Source: Rhodoferax ferrireducens (GTDB taxonomy: Bacteria > Pseudomonadota > Gammaproteobacteria > Burkholderiales > Burkholderiaceae_C). Taken from it: a DNA stretch of 64,000 bases. Below are positions 9,378 to 20,198 of this stretch, in pieces (position 1 is the first letter of the stretch; every line of letters starts with the position of its first letter). The DNA lies in NCBI GenBank assembly GCA_002083775.1, contig MTEI01000002.1, positions 607,662 to 671,661 on the forward strand, given 5' to 3'. The notes under the pieces were generated by a model that saw only the letters and a program-made list of their open reading frames with translations, ran no database searches and was not told the origin of the DNA. A program made the translations under genes and the position numbers.

Positions 9378-10949
9378 GTGCTCTACAAGTTTTATGAAAC
9401 CCAACGCTCATTGATAGAACCGTTGACCGATTTGGCGGCATCCGCTGCCAAGATCTACGCCAATCCGCTTTCCCTATGGGGCCAACACCCATTGGCGCAG
9501 CGTATCTCGGCCGGCTACGACCTGATGCACCGCCTGGGCAAAGACTACGAAAAGCCCGAATTCGGCCTGCGCACCGCCGATGTGGATGGTGTCGATGTGG
9601 CCATCCATGAGCGCGTGGAGCTGAAAAAGCCATTTTGCGAGCTGCGCCGTTTCAAGCGTTATACCGATGACCTTGCGACCCTGTCCAAGCTGAAAGACCA
9701 GCCGGCGGTGCTGATCGTGGCACCCCTGTCAGGCCACTACGCCACGCTGCTGCGCGATACGGTCAAGACCATGCTCAAAGACCACAAGGTCTACATCACC
9801 GACTGGACCAACGCGCGTCTGGTGCCGCTCAGCGAGGGTGACTTCCACCTGGACGACTACGTCAACTATGTGCAGGAATTTATCCGCCATGTGCAAAAAC
9901 TGTACGGCAACTGCCATGTGATGAGCGTCTGCCAGCCCACCGTGCCGGTGCTGGCTGCCGTGTCGCTGATGGCCAGCCGCGGCGAGCTCACCCCCTTGAG
10001 CATGGTGATGATGGGCGGCCCGATTGACGCCAGCAAGTCACCCACCAAGGTCAACAATTTGGCCATGAACAAGAAGATGAGCTGGTTTGAAAACAACGTG
10101 ATTTACCGCGTGCCCAGCCGCTTCCCCGGTGCCGGGCGCAAGGTGTACCCGGGCTTTTTGCAGCATTCAGGCTTTGTGGCCATGAACCCCAGCAACCACG
10201 CCCGCAGCCACTACGATTATTTTCAGGACCTGATCAAGGGCGACCGCTCCAGTGCCGAAACCCACCGGGCGTTCTATGACGAGTACAACGCCGTGCTGGA
10301 CATGGACGCCAATTACTACCTGCAGACCATCCAGACCGTGTTCCAGGACTTCAAGCTGGTCAACGGCACCTGGGACGTGCGCGGCGTGGACGGCCAGATC
10401 GAGCATGTGAGCCCGCAAGACATCCAAACCACCGCGCTGCTGAGCGTGGAGGGTGAGTTGGACGATATCTCTGGCTCCGGCCAGACCGAAGCGGTGCACA
10501 GCATTTGCAGCGGCGTGCCCAAGGCCATGCAGGAGCACTACGAGGTGGAAGGTGCGGGCCACTACGGTATTTTTGCCGGGCGGCGCTGGCGCGAAATGGT
10601 CTACCCGAAGGTGAAGGCGTTCATCCTGCGTTATCAGCCTCAGCCGGTGGCCAGCACGCCGACCCTGCCCGCCAGCGTAGCGGTTGCTGCCAGTGCTGAA
10701 TCGGCCGCGCCTGTGGCAGCTGCGCCGGTGGCTGCTGCCACCGTTGCCGCACCGAAGAAGCCAATCAAAACCGTTGCCAAAGCGGCGGCCAAGCGGGTCA
10801 AAGCGCCTGCCGCCACCCTAGCTGCCACGAAAGCGGCCGTGGTAACGGTGGCACCTGTGGGACCTGTGGCTGAAGCGGTAGCTGCAGCCGCCCCTGCCAG
10901 GGCCGCCAAGCCTGCCGCCCGCAAAAAGGCCGCCCCCCGCCTGGCATGA
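9378..10949 (+). CDS. phaZ: Intracellular poly(3-hydroxybutyrate) depolymerase, with Ala/Lys-rich C-terminal tail
   Basis: Residues 1-420 closely resemble the Ralstonia PhaZ1 class. The start MLYKFYETQRS and the lipase-like box with cysteine nucleophile C185 (SVCQPTVP) match, with likely Asp362 (GELDD) and His395 (GAGHYG) completing the triad. It degrades PHB granules in the cytoplasm. GTG 9378 is preceded by AAAGGGG and matches the family start. Residues 421-523 are an added Ala/Pro/Val/Lys tail, like histone H1 or PhaM-type DNA/granule-binding tails, absent from the Ralstonia enzyme. Its stop overlaps the next start (ATGA). Confidence 0.93.
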   Translation: MLYKFYETQRSLIEPLTDLAASAAKIYANPLSLWGQHPLAQRISAGYDLMHRLGKDYEKPEFGLRTADVDGVDVAIHERVELKKPFCELRRFKRYTDDLATLSKLKDQPAVLIVAPLSGHYATLLRDTVKTMLKDHKVYITDWTNARLVPLSEGDFHLDDYVNYVQEFIRHVQKLYGNCHVMSVCQPTVPVLAAVSLMASRGELTPLSMVMMGGPIDASKSPTKVNNLAMNKKMSWFENNVIYRVPSRFPGAGRKVYPGFLQHSGFVAMNPSNHARSHYDYFQDLIKGDRSSAETHRAFYDEYNAVLDMDANYYLQTIQTVFQDFKLVNGTWDVRGVDGQIEHVSPQDIQTTALLSVEGELDDISGSGQTEAVHSICSGVPKAMQEHYEVEGAGHYGIFAGRRWREMVYPKVKAFILRYQPQPVASTPTLPASVAVAASAESAAPVAAAPVAAATVAAPKKPIKTVAKAAAKRVKAPAATLAATKAAVVTVAPVGPVAEAVAAAAPARAAKPAARKKAAPRLA

Positions 10950-11599
10950 CCGATCTGGCAGCGCGATTGCTGGCGGCGCTGCCGCAAACCCAATGCACCC
11001 GCTGTGGCTACCCGGACTGCGCCGCCTATGCGCAAGCCGTGGCGGCTGGTGTGGCTGACATCAACCAGTGTCCGCCCGGTGGTGCCCAAGGTGTGGCACG
11101 GCTGGCGGCCATCACCGGCCAGCACGTCAAGCCACTCAACCCGGACAACGGTCTGGAGGCCCCGCGCAGCATGATGTTTATCGATGAGGACTGGTGCATT
11201 GGCTGCACGCTGTGCATCAAGGCCTGCCCGGTGGACGCGATTGTGGGCTCTAACAAGCTCATGCACACCGTTCTGGAAGCCTACTGCACGGGCTGCGAAC
11301 TGTGCCTGCCGGTGTGCCCGGTGGACTGCATCCTGGTGGAAAACGCCTCAGGCAGTGCCACCGGCTGGGCGGCGTGGTCACCAGCGGATGCTGATCAGGC
11401 TCGCGACCGCTATGCCTTCCATAGTTACCGGGTCAAGCGGGACGGGGGCGAGAACGACCAAAGGCTTGAAGAGAAAGCACGGATGAAGCTGGCCGACCTG
11501 GAAGACCATTCCCAGCACACCGACGCGGTGGTGCTGGACAAAAAACGCGCCGTGATCGAAGCCGCCTTGGCCCGCGCCCGAGCCAGGCGCAAGACCTGA
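10946..11599 (+). CDS. RnfB-like multi-cluster ferredoxin, soluble form
   Basis: This 217-residue protein has an N-terminal cysteine cluster (CTRCGYPDC...QCPPGG) as in the RnfB Fe-S domain. Two classical 4Fe-4S motifs follow, CIGCTLCIKACPVDAI and CTGCELCLPVCPVDCI. The N-terminal membrane helix of RnfB is missing and no other rnf genes are present. A roughly 90-residue C-terminal charged region completes it. Betaproteobacteria commonly carry such a free-standing RnfB paralogue; its partner is not known. The ATG overlaps the phaZ stop, so synthesis is coupled to the depolymerase. Confidence 0.85.
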   Translation: MTDLAARLLAALPQTQCTRCGYPDCAAYAQAVAAGVADINQCPPGGAQGVARLAAITGQHVKPLNPDNGLEAPRSMMFIDEDWCIGCTLCIKACPVDAIVGSNKLMHTVLEAYCTGCELCLPVCPVDCILVENASGSATGWAAWSPADADQARDRYAFHSYRVKRDGGENDQRLEEKARMKLADLEDHSQHTDAVVLDKKRAVIEAALARARARRKT

Positions 11600-11608
11600 C
11601 ATGCTTGC

Positions 11609-11638
11609 TGTCATGGCGGACTTGATCCGCCATCCATG
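11609..11638. repeat. REP-like hairpin, family B copy 2
   Basis: A TGTCATGGCGGAC arm and the GATCCGCCATCCATG segment form a hairpin (ATGGCGGA/TCCGCCAT). It is a shortened relative of the copies at 1428 and 58385. It lies between convergent genes and may serve as their shared terminator or processing site. Confidence 0.65.
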
Positions 11639-11640
11639 TC

Positions 11641-12123
11641 TTACCCCGCCAGTTTGGCGAACGCCTCGATCACCTCTGGCGGTGCCTGCACCATCTCAAT
11701 CAACACACCTTCGCCGCTGATCGGGAACTCTTCGTTGCCCTTGGGGTGCAAAAAGCAGATGTCAAACCCGGCAGCGCCCTTGCGGATGCCGCCCGGCGCA
11801 AAACGCACGCCCTGTGCGGTGAGCCATTCAACGGCTTTGGGCAAGTCGTCAATCCAGATGCCCACATGGTTCAGCGGGGTGGCGTGCACGGCGGGCTTTT
11901 TCTCGATGTCCACCGGCTGCATCAGGTCCACCTCAACCTTGAACGGGCCTTTGCCCATGGCGCAAATGTCTTCGTCCACGTTTTCGCGGTCGCTCTTGAA
12001 GCTGCCCGTGAGTTCCAGCCCCAGCATGTCCACCCACAGCGTTTGCAGGCGCTGCTTGCTGGTAGCGCCAATGGCGATTTGCTGGATACCCAGCGTTTTG
12101 AACGGACGAACGGTTTGGCTCAT
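11641..12123 (-). CDS. VOC-family protein, possible methylmalonyl-CoA epimerase
   Basis: This 160-residue protein has two beta-alpha-beta-beta-beta modules of the vicinal oxygen chelate fold. Placement at the end of the propionyl-CoA/methylmalonyl-CoA cluster suggests an epimerase converting (S)- to (R)-methylmalonyl-CoA. Compared with characterised epimerases, a His (LNHVGIWI) and Glu (VLIEMVQ) ligand are visible, but the first His position reads Gln (GIQQIAIG). The assignment is therefore by context and fold only; another glyoxalase-like lyase is possible. Confidence 0.6.
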   Translation of the reverse strand: MSQTVRPFKTLGIQQIAIGATSKQRLQTLWVDMLGLELTGSFKSDRENVDEDICAMGKGPFKVEVDLMQPVDIEKKPAVHATPLNHVGIWIDDLPKAVEWLTAQGVRFAPGGIRKGAAGFDICFLHPKGNEEFPISGEGVLIEMVQAPPEVIEAFAKLAG

Positions 12124-12149
12124 GGTGACCTCTTTTTCAAAAAAGTGAT

Positions 12150-12205
12150 ATTAAAAATAGAGCTACTAGCCCTTATTGCGTAAGGGCTAGAGCCTGTTTT
12201 CTTAT
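12150..12205. repeat. Palindromic element family A (between VOC gene and pccA)
   Basis: AATAGAGCTACTAGCCCTTA pairs with TAAGGGCTAGAGCC and is followed by TGTTTTCTTAT. It ends within the pccA stop codon region, so the element supplies the 3' boundary of pccA and could terminate transcription. Confidence 0.78.
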
Positions 12206-14250
12206 GCAAACTCCACAATCGGCTGGTCCACCGCCAGGCTTTCACCCTTGTTGGCCAGCACCTTACCCACCACGCCATCTGCCGTGGCAAACAACACATT
12301 CTCCATCTTCATGGCTTCAATCACTGCCACCCGCTCGCCAGCCACCACTTTCTGACCAGGCTGCACCGCCACTTCTACCAGCAGGCCTGGCATGGGTGAC
12401 AGCACATAGCGGCTCATGTCCGGCGGCGCCTTGTAGGGCATCAGTGCGTGCAGGGCTGCGGCACGCGGCAGCAACACCATCACATCCAGCATGGTGCCGT
12501 TGTGAATGACGCGAATGGCCAGCGGCTTTTTCGGCGTACCACGCTCCACCTGAGCGCAAAAGTGCACCCCGTTGCAGGTGCCCATCATGCGCACCTGGCC
12601 AAACTTTGACTCGCTATGAATCTCATAGCTATTGGTCCCGACAATCATTCGGCCTGAGCGGGTTTTGTCATTGAACTCGGCAAAGTGCACCGGGTAGGAC
12701 GTGCCATTGCCTTGCTGGCCGATGGTCACCACCACAAAGTCGTCACCGATGCGCAGTTCGTGGCCTTCCAACTGGCCAGTGATGGCCTTGGAACGGCTCA
12801 GGTAACGGCGGTTGACAAAGGCGGCCAATGCCACCAGAAACTCCACATCGGCATGCGGCACGTCTTCGGCGCGGAAACCCTTGCCATAGTTTTCGGCGAT
12901 GAACCCGGTGTTGAAATCACCCGCCACAAACTTCGGGTGCGCCAGCAGCGCCGCCTGGAACGGGATGTTGCTCGACACGCCACGAATCACAAAGCCGTTC
13001 AGGGCCTCGCGCATCATGGAAATGGCTTCCAGGCGGTCTTTGCCGTGGACGATGAGCTTGGCAATCATCGAGTCGTAATACATCGGGATCTCGCCGCCGT
13101 CCTGTACGCCGGTGTCCACCCGCACGCCGTGCCATTGCGACACGTCGGAGGCAAACATGCTTTCTTTGGGCGGCTGGAACTTGACCAAGCGCCCGGTGGA
13201 GGGCAAAAAGTTGCGGAACGGGTCTTCGGCGTTGATGCGGCACTCCATGGCCCAGCCGTCGCGCTTGACGTCGGCCTGGGTCAGGGGCAGCGGCTCGCCC
13301 GCCGCCACCCGGATCATCAGTTCCACCAGGTCCAACCCGGTGATGCATTCTGTGACTGGGTGTTCCACCTGCAGGCGGGTGTTCATCTCCAGGAAGTAAA
13401 AACTCTGGTCCTTGCCGACCACAAACTCCACCGTGCCGGCGCTCTGGTACTTGACGGCCTTGGCCAGCGCCACAGCTTGCTCGCCCATGGCTTTGCGGGT
13501 GGCATCAGAAATGAACGGGCTGGGTGCCTCTTCAATCACCTTCTGGTGGCGGCGCTGAATGGAGCATTCGCGCTCATTCAGGTAGACCACGTTGCCCTGG
13601 CTGTCGCCAATCAGCTGGATTTCAATATGGCGCGGCTCTTCAACAAATTTTTCGATGAACACGCGGTCGTCACCAAAGCTGTTGCGGGCTTCGTTCTTGC
13701 AGCTGGTGAAGCCTTCAAAGGCTTCCTTGTCGTTGAACGCCACGCGCAGACCCTTGCCACCGCCGCCTGCGCTGGCCTTGATCATGACCGGGTAGCCAAT
13801 GCTCTTGGCAATCTCGACCGCTTCTTCAGCGGTGTCAATGGCATCGTTCACACCCGGAATGCAGTTCACACCGGCAATACCGGCGAGCTTTTTGGACTCG
13901 ATCTTGTCGCCCATGGCGGCAATGGAGTAGTGCTTGGGGCCAATGAAGACAATGCCCTCTTCTTCCACGCGCTTGGCAAACCCGGCGTTTTCGCTCAAAA
14001 AACCGTAGCCGGGGTGCACTGCCTGCGCACCGGTGGCTTTGCAGGCGGCAATGATCTTGTCCACCACCAGGTAGCTGTCGCGGCTGGGCGCGGGGCCAAT
14101 CAGCACCGACTCGTCGGCCAGCGCCACATGGCGGGCGTCGCGGTCAGCCTCGGAATACACCGCCACCGTCTTGATGCCCATCTTGCGGGCGGTGAGGATG
14201 ACGCGGCAGGCGATTTCGCCGCGGTTGGCAATCAGAATTTTGGTAAACAT
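12202..14250 (-). CDS. pccA: Acetyl/propionyl-CoA carboxylase biotin-containing alpha subunit
   Basis: This 682-residue protein combines biotin carboxylase and biotin carrier functions. An N-terminal domain starts MFTKILIANRGEIACRVI, a glycine-rich ATP-grasp loop (KASAGGGGKGLR) follows, and the C-terminal biotinyl domain carries the acceptor lysine in EAMKMEN. With pccB it carboxylates propionyl-CoA to methylmalonyl-CoA. ATG 14250 is the family start; upstream codons to 14424 are part of the intergenic repeat. It lies 187 bp from pccB, with a stem-loop element in between. Confidence 0.93.
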   Translation of the reverse strand: MFTKILIANRGEIACRVILTARKMGIKTVAVYSEADRDARHVALADESVLIGPAPSRDSYLVVDKIIAACKATGAQAVHPGYGFLSENAGFAKRVEEEGIVFIGPKHYSIAAMGDKIESKKLAGIAGVNCIPGVNDAIDTAEEAVEIAKSIGYPVMIKASAGGGGKGLRVAFNDKEAFEGFTSCKNEARNSFGDDRVFIEKFVEEPRHIEIQLIGDSQGNVVYLNERECSIQRRHQKVIEEAPSPFISDATRKAMGEQAVALAKAVKYQSAGTVEFVVGKDQSFYFLEMNTRLQVEHPVTECITGLDLVELMIRVAAGEPLPLTQADVKRDGWAMECRINAEDPFRNFLPSTGRLVKFQPPKESMFASDVSQWHGVRVDTGVQDGGEIPMYYDSMIAKLIVHGKDRLEAISMMREALNGFVIRGVSSNIPFQAALLAHPKFVAGDFNTGFIAENYGKGFRAEDVPHADVEFLVALAAFVNRRYLSRSKAITGQLEGHELRIGDDFVVVTIGQQGNGTSYPVHFAEFNDKTRSGRMIVGTNSYEIHSESKFGQVRMMGTCNGVHFCAQVERGTPKKPLAIRVIHNGTMLDVMVLLPRAAALHALMPYKAPPDMSRYVLSPMPGLLVEVAVQPGQKVVAGERVAVIEAMKMENVLFATADGVVGKVLANKGESLAVDQPIVEFA

Positions 14251-14323
14251 GGTTTTCTTACTTTCAGAACTCGGCAGGATTGGAATTCGTCTTTCACGCC
14301 GGAATGCCCGTGGACCAGCCGGA

Positions 14324-14405
14324 GTGGGCTGTCCGGGCGTTTTGCGCAGGTCAAGGAGGAGCGCGCAGCGCGGGGGACACGGAGCAAAGCGCCCGGACAG
14401 CCCGC
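14324..14405 (+). ncRNA. Structured repeat element family C, copy 1 (pccB-pccA intergenic)
   Basis: A 21-bp stem on the plus strand pairs GUGGGCUGUCCGGGCG (14324 on) with CGCCCGGACAGCCCGC (ending 14405). The two imperfect positions are U-G wobbles. The loop carries AAGGAGGAG, a small CGCG-CAG-CGCG hairpin, then GGGGACACGGAG. The copy at 39939-40024 has the same loop on a different stem. Whether it is transcribed is unknown. Confidence 0.55.
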
Positions 14406-14437
14406 GCCAGCGCGACAAGTACACGTGGTCATGGAAA

Positions 14438-15970
14438 TCACAGCGGAATGTTGCAGTGTTTGCGCCACGGGTTCTCGATCTTCTTCTCGCGCAGCATCAC
14501 CAGCGAGCGGCAGATACGCTTGCGGGTTTCATGCGGCTGGATCACGTCATCAATGAAGCCGCGTGCGCCCGCGACAAACGGGTTGGCAAAACGTGATTTG
14601 TACTCTGCCTCTTTGGCCGCCAGCTTTTCTGGGTTGCCCTTGTCTTCGCGGAAGATGATTTCCACCGCGCCCTTGGCCCCCATCACCGCAATTTCGGCAT
14701 TGGGCCAGGCAAAGTTGACGTCACCTCGCAGGTGTTTGGAGCTCATCACGTCATAAGCGCCGCCATAAGCCTTGCGGGTGATCAGGGTGATCTTGGGCAC
14801 CGTGCATTCGGCGTAGGCAAAGAGCAACTTGGCACCGTGCTTGATGATGCCACCATACTCCTGCGCCGTGCCAGGCATGAAGCCGGGCACGTCGACAAAG
14901 GTGATCACCGGGATGTTGAACGCATCACAAAAACGCACAAAACGCGCCGCCTTGATGCTGCTCTTGATATCCAGGCAACCCGCCAGCACCAGTGGCTGGT
15001 TGGCCACAAAACCAACGGTCTGGCCTTCCATGCGGCCAAAGCCGATGATGATGTTCTTGGCGTATTCGGGTTGCAGTTCAAAGAAATCACCGTCATCCAC
15101 CGTCTTGGTGATCAGCTCTTTCATGTCGTAGGCCTTGTTGGCGTTGTCAGGCACCAGCGTGTCCAGGCTGAAGTCTTGCCGGTCAGCCGGGTCGCCACTC
15201 TTGCGCACCGGGGGTTTTTCGCGGTTGTTGAGCGGCAGGTAGTTGTACAGGCGACGCAGCATCAGCAGCGCCTCGACGTCGTTTTCAAACGCCAGATCGG
15301 CCACGCCGCTCTTGGTGGAGTGGCTCACGGCACCGCCCAGTTCTTCGGCGGTCACGTCCTCGTGCGTCACGGTCTTGACCACTTCAGGACCGGTCACAAA
15401 CATGTAGCTGGAGTCTTTCACCATGAAGATGAAGTCGGTCATGGCGGGTGAATACACCGCACCACCAGCGCACGGGCCCATGATCATGCTGATCTGCGGG
15501 ATCACGCCGCTGGCCATCACATTGCGCTGGAACACGTCGGCATAACCGCCCAAGGAGGCTACGCCTTCCTGGATGCGTGCGCCACCCGAGTCGTTCAAGC
15601 CGATCACCGGTGCGCCGACCTTCATGGCCTGGTCCATGATTTTGCAGATTTTTTCGGCGTGGGCTTCGCTCAAGGCACCGCCAAACACGGTGAAGTCCTG
15701 GCTGAAGACAAACACCAGACGCCCGCTGATCATGCCGTAACCGGTGACCACACCGTCGCCGGGAATCTTGTTGTCTTCCATGCCGAAGTCCACACAGCGG
15801 TGCTCGACGAACATGTCCCATTCTTCAAACGTGTCTTCATCGAGCAGCATCTCGATTCGCTCGCGGGCGGTGAGCTTGCCCTTTTTGTGCTGGGCATCGA
15901 TACGCTTTTGGCCGCCACCCAGGCGGGCGAGTTCGCGCTTTTTGTCAAGGAGTTGAATGATGTCGTGCAT
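14438..15970 (-). CDS. pccB: Propionyl-CoA carboxylase carboxyltransferase beta subunit
   Basis: This 510-residue protein has two crotonase-fold carboxyltransferase halves, the normal length for PccB. Acyl-CoA and biotin oxyanion loops are visible as [14 protein letters not shown] and [10 protein letters not shown]. It transfers the carboxyl group from biotin to propionyl-CoA. It is upstream of pccA in the leftward operon and follows meaB. The ending WRKHCNIPL is typical of betaproteobacterial PccB. Confidence 0.94.
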   Translation of the reverse strand: MHDIIQLLDKKRELARLGGGQKRIDAQHKKGKLTARERIEMLLDEDTFEEWDMFVEHRCVDFGMEDNKIPGDGVVTGYGMISGRLVFVFSQDFTVFGGALSEAHAEKICKIMDQAMKVGAPVIGLNDSGGARIQEGVASLGGYADVFQRNVMASGVIPQISMIMGPCAGGAVYSPAMTDFIFMVKDSSYMFVTGPEVVKTVTHEDVTAEELGGAVSHSTKSGVADLAFENDVEALLMLRRLYNYLPLNNREKPPVRKSGDPADRQDFSLDTLVPDNANKAYDMKELITKTVDDGDFFELQPEYAKNIIIGFGRMEGQTVGFVANQPLVLAGCLDIKSSIKAARFVRFCDAFNIPVITFVDVPGFMPGTAQEYGGIIKHGAKLLFAYAECTVPKITLITRKAYGGAYDVMSSKHLRGDVNFAWPNAEIAVMGAKGAVEIIFREDKGNPEKLAAKEAEYKSRFANPFVAGARGFIDDVIQPHETRKRICRSLVMLREKKIENPWRKHCNIPL

Positions 15971-16012
15971 GGTTGATATCTCGGAGGTCAGGGAAAATTC
16001 AAGGAGAAAAAG

Positions 16013-16063
16013 AAAACTTTGATAGCTGTCAGCCCTTATGGTATCTGGGCTGAGAGCATATTT
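16013..16063. repeat. Palindromic element family A overlapping the meaB 3' end
   Basis: TTTGATAGCTGTCAGCCCTTA is followed by a degenerate right arm CTGGGCTGAGAGC. The element overlaps the last nine or so codons and stop of meaB (stop at 16036-16038), so it supplies the C terminus of that protein. Confidence 0.65.
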
Positions 16064-17112
16064 CGTGCTGCAGTGGAGGCGGCCAGGCGGCCTTCCAGAA
16101 CCTCTTGGGTGAGCTTGGGCAACAGCGCCTGCACGGCCGGATGTTGCCGGAACGCCTGCTTCAGGCCGGCGTCAATACGCTCCCACATCCAGGCCAGCGC
16201 CTGGGCTTGGCGGCGGCTCGCAAACTTGCCGTTGGTGGCCTGAAGCTGTTTGAATTCCAGCACCTTGGCCCAGAACGCATCGACGCCGGTGCCCTGCAGC
16301 GCGCTGAGTTGCATCACTTGCGGGTGCCAGATCTGTTCGTTGTGGTGCGCGTTGTCCGGGTTGCCATGCAGGCCCAGCAAGCGCAGGCTGGAGGTGATCT
16401 GCGCCTGGGCACGGGTGGCGGCATGGGCGTCCAGGTCCGCCTTGTTGATGACCACCAGGTCAGCCAGCTCCATCACGCCTTTTTTGATGGCCTGCAAATC
16501 GTCTCCGGCGTTGGGCAACTGCATCAGTACAAACATGTCGGTCATGTTGGCCACGGTGGTCTCACTTTGCCCCACGCCCACGGTTTCAACAATGACCACG
16601 TCGTAACCGGCAGCTTCGCAGACCAGCATCGCCTCGCGGGTTTTTTCGGCCACGCCGCCCAGCGTGCCGCTGCTGGGGCTGGGGCGGATGTAGGCTTGCG
16701 GGTTCACCGACAGGTATTCCATGCGGGTTTTGTCGCCCAGAATGCTGCCTCCGCCCACGCTGCTGCTCGGGTCCACTGCCAGCACCGCCACCCGGTGCCC
16801 CAGGCCGATCAAGTGCAGCCCCAAGGCTTCAATAAAGGTGGATTTGCCGACCCCCGGCACGCCGCTGATGCCCAGGCGAAACGATTTGCCGGTGTGCGGC
16901 AACAAGGCGGTCAGCAGCTCATCCGCCTGCAAACGGTGGTCGGCACGGGTGGACTCCAGCAACGTGATGGCTTTGGCCATGGCGCGGCGCTGCAGTTGGG
17001 CCTGCCCCTGCACGATGGCTGGCAGCAGGCCACTCGGTAAAGTGTTTTTTGTGATCGTGTTCACTGCAATTTCAGGAGCTATCAGGCCAGACGGATATTG
17101 GGCTAGAGCCAT
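16036..17112 (-). CDS. meaB: MeaB, methylmalonyl-CoA mutase-associated GTPase
   Basis: This 358-residue G3E P-loop GTPase protects and reloads the B12 cofactor of methylmalonyl-CoA mutase. Walker A is GVPGVGKST near residue 85, the family block [18 protein letters not shown] follows, and base recognition is by NKAD. Both termini are encoded by palindromic repeats (16013-16063 and 17070-17117): the first about 14 residues and the last about 9 look unlike other MeaB proteins. A GTG at codon 17 might be an alternative start. It lies directly after the toxin gene. Confidence 0.92.
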   Translation of the reverse strand: MALAQYPSGLIAPEIAVNTITKNTLPSGLLPAIVQGQAQLQRRAMAKAITLLESTRADHRLQADELLTALLPHTGKSFRLGISGVPGVGKSTFIEALGLHLIGLGHRVAVLAVDPSSSVGGGSILGDKTRMEYLSVNPQAYIRPSPSSGTLGGVAEKTREAMLVCEAAGYDVVIVETVGVGQSETTVANMTDMFVLMQLPNAGDDLQAIKKGVMELADLVVINKADLDAHAATRAQAQITSSLRLLGLHGNPDNAHHNEQIWHPQVMQLSALQGTGVDAFWAKVLEFKQLQATNGKFASRRQAQALAWMWERIDAGLKQAFRQHPAVQALLPKLTQEVLEGRLAASTAARNMLSAQIP

Positions 17113-17117
17113 ATTTC
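17070..17117. repeat. Palindromic element family A overlapping the meaB 5' end
   Basis: GGAGCTATCAGGCC and GGGCTAGAGCCATATTT match the family with a degenerate left arm. It contains the annotated ATG of meaB (17112) and the end of the PIN gene (17116), so it lies exactly at the gene junction. Confidence 0.6.
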
Positions 17118-17529
17118 ACATAATTTCAAAAGCGCGCCCGTCAGGCAACCGATAGCGCGAGAAATCGCGCACGTCCAGCGTCATGATGCGCGTGATACCG
17201 GTTTCCATGGCTACCCAATACAGGCTGGCATCGGCAAAGTCCATCTCGGTGCGCTCGCTGGTGTAGCGCAGCATCCAATCGGTCATGTCCATCACGTCTG
17301 CCACATCGACGGGAAAAATCTGCGCGCCACCCGCGCTCACCCAGCGCAGAAGACCGATGCGCTCACGTGCGCCCAGTAGATGCGTGGCTTCTGTCACGCA
17401 GGGCCAGGTGGTGTGCAATCGCAAGGGAACTTCGGGTTGCGTCAACATCATGCGAAACCGTGCGTGGTGCGGGTCTTGAGTGTCAAACAGTGCGATCAAT
17501 GGCCCCGCATCCAGCAGCGCAACGATCAC
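17116..17529 (-). CDS. PIN-domain protein, probable VapC-like toxin
   Basis: This 137-residue PIN domain has the expected acidic residues: Asp in LLDAGPLIALFD near the N terminus, Glu in CVTEATHL, Asp in MDFADASL and Asp in LDVRDFS. PIN toxins cleave RNA, often tRNA or rRNA. Its start overlaps the antitoxin stop by 4 nt, and its stop is 3 bp from the meaB ATG, so the pair is inserted into the methylmalonyl-CoA operon. Toxicity is inferred from family and arrangement. Confidence 0.8.
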   Translation of the reverse strand: MIVALLDAGPLIALFDTQDPHHARFRMMLTQPEVPLRLHTTWPCVTEATHLLGARERIGLLRWVSAGGAQIFPVDVADVMDMTDWMLRYTSERTEMDFADASLYWVAMETGITRIMTLDVRDFSRYRLPDGRAFEIM

Positions 17530-17849
17530 GCAGCGCCTCCGGCAGCCGTACCTTTGGCCTTCAGATACTCAGCGTAATCAGCTTGCCCCCGGGCGTGCCG
17601 GGCTCGCAAAGACTGTTGAATGGCCGTTTTGGTTGGCGACAGTGCCTCGGCCGATGCGCCATCCGGCGCAGCCACGGTGTAGCTGGCCATGTCCTGCATC
17701 ACCTTGAGATAGAGCTCACCTGGGTTGTTGCGCCCCAGCGCGCGCTCAACCGCCTCCACGATGAATTGCGACTTGGTGATGCCACGGCGCTTGGCCGCTT
17801 GTGCCAGCTCACTTTCAAGCAATGGATCCATGCGAACGGAAACAGCCAT
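17526..17849 (-). CDS. Ribbon-helix-helix-type antitoxin
   Basis: This 107-residue protein has an N-terminal RHH-like segment (MAVSVRMDPLLESELAQAAK, then RGITKSQFIVEAVERAL) for DNA binding. A flexible Ala-rich C-terminal part probably wraps the PIN toxin. ATG 17849 is preceded by GGAG; a TTG at 17855 is less likely. Overlap with the PIN gene (ATGA) supports a toxin-antitoxin pair, likely autorepressed from the palindromic promoter at 17868-17885. Confidence 0.75.
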   Translation of the reverse strand: MAVSVRMDPLLESELAQAAKRRGITKSQFIVEAVERALGRNNPGELYLKVMQDMASYTVAAPDGASAEALSPTKTAIQQSLRARHARGQADYAEYLKAKGTAAGGAA

Positions 17850-17867
17850 GATCAACTCCAGATTGAA

Positions 17868-17885
17868 ATACGGTAATACAGTATA
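17868..17885 (-). promoter_or_regulatory. Candidate promoter/operator of the toxin-antitoxin pair
   Basis: ATACGGTA and ATACAGTAT lie in tandem, the latter being a palindrome. A TATACT -10 hexamer is present on the minus strand (17880-17885), about 30 bp before the antitoxin ATG. RHH antitoxins usually bind such short repeats over their own promoter. No good -35 is seen. Confidence 0.4.
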
Positions 17886-17897
17886 TCAATGCCAGAT

Positions 17898-20057
<2,160 letters not shown>

Positions 20058-20198
20058 GTGGGTTGACTCCAGTCGGAAGTGCATACGGTATACCAGCACC
20101 GCTCAACATGCCATGGTGCGGGCGAAAAACAACCGCGAGAGTTTACGTTATTTATAATTATTGATACAAAAAATTCCGCCCACCTTACAATTTCCGGC

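Noticed and set aside
12685-14556. A 623-codon open frame antisense to pccA
   Set aside because: It mirrors the codon structure of pccA on the other strand, has no family resemblance and is His/Gly/Gln-rich as antisense frames of GC-rich genes are.
20058-20198. GntR operator at the GGTATACC palindrome
   Set aside because: It is only 8 bp and does not resemble a known FCD-type operator closely enough to list as a site.
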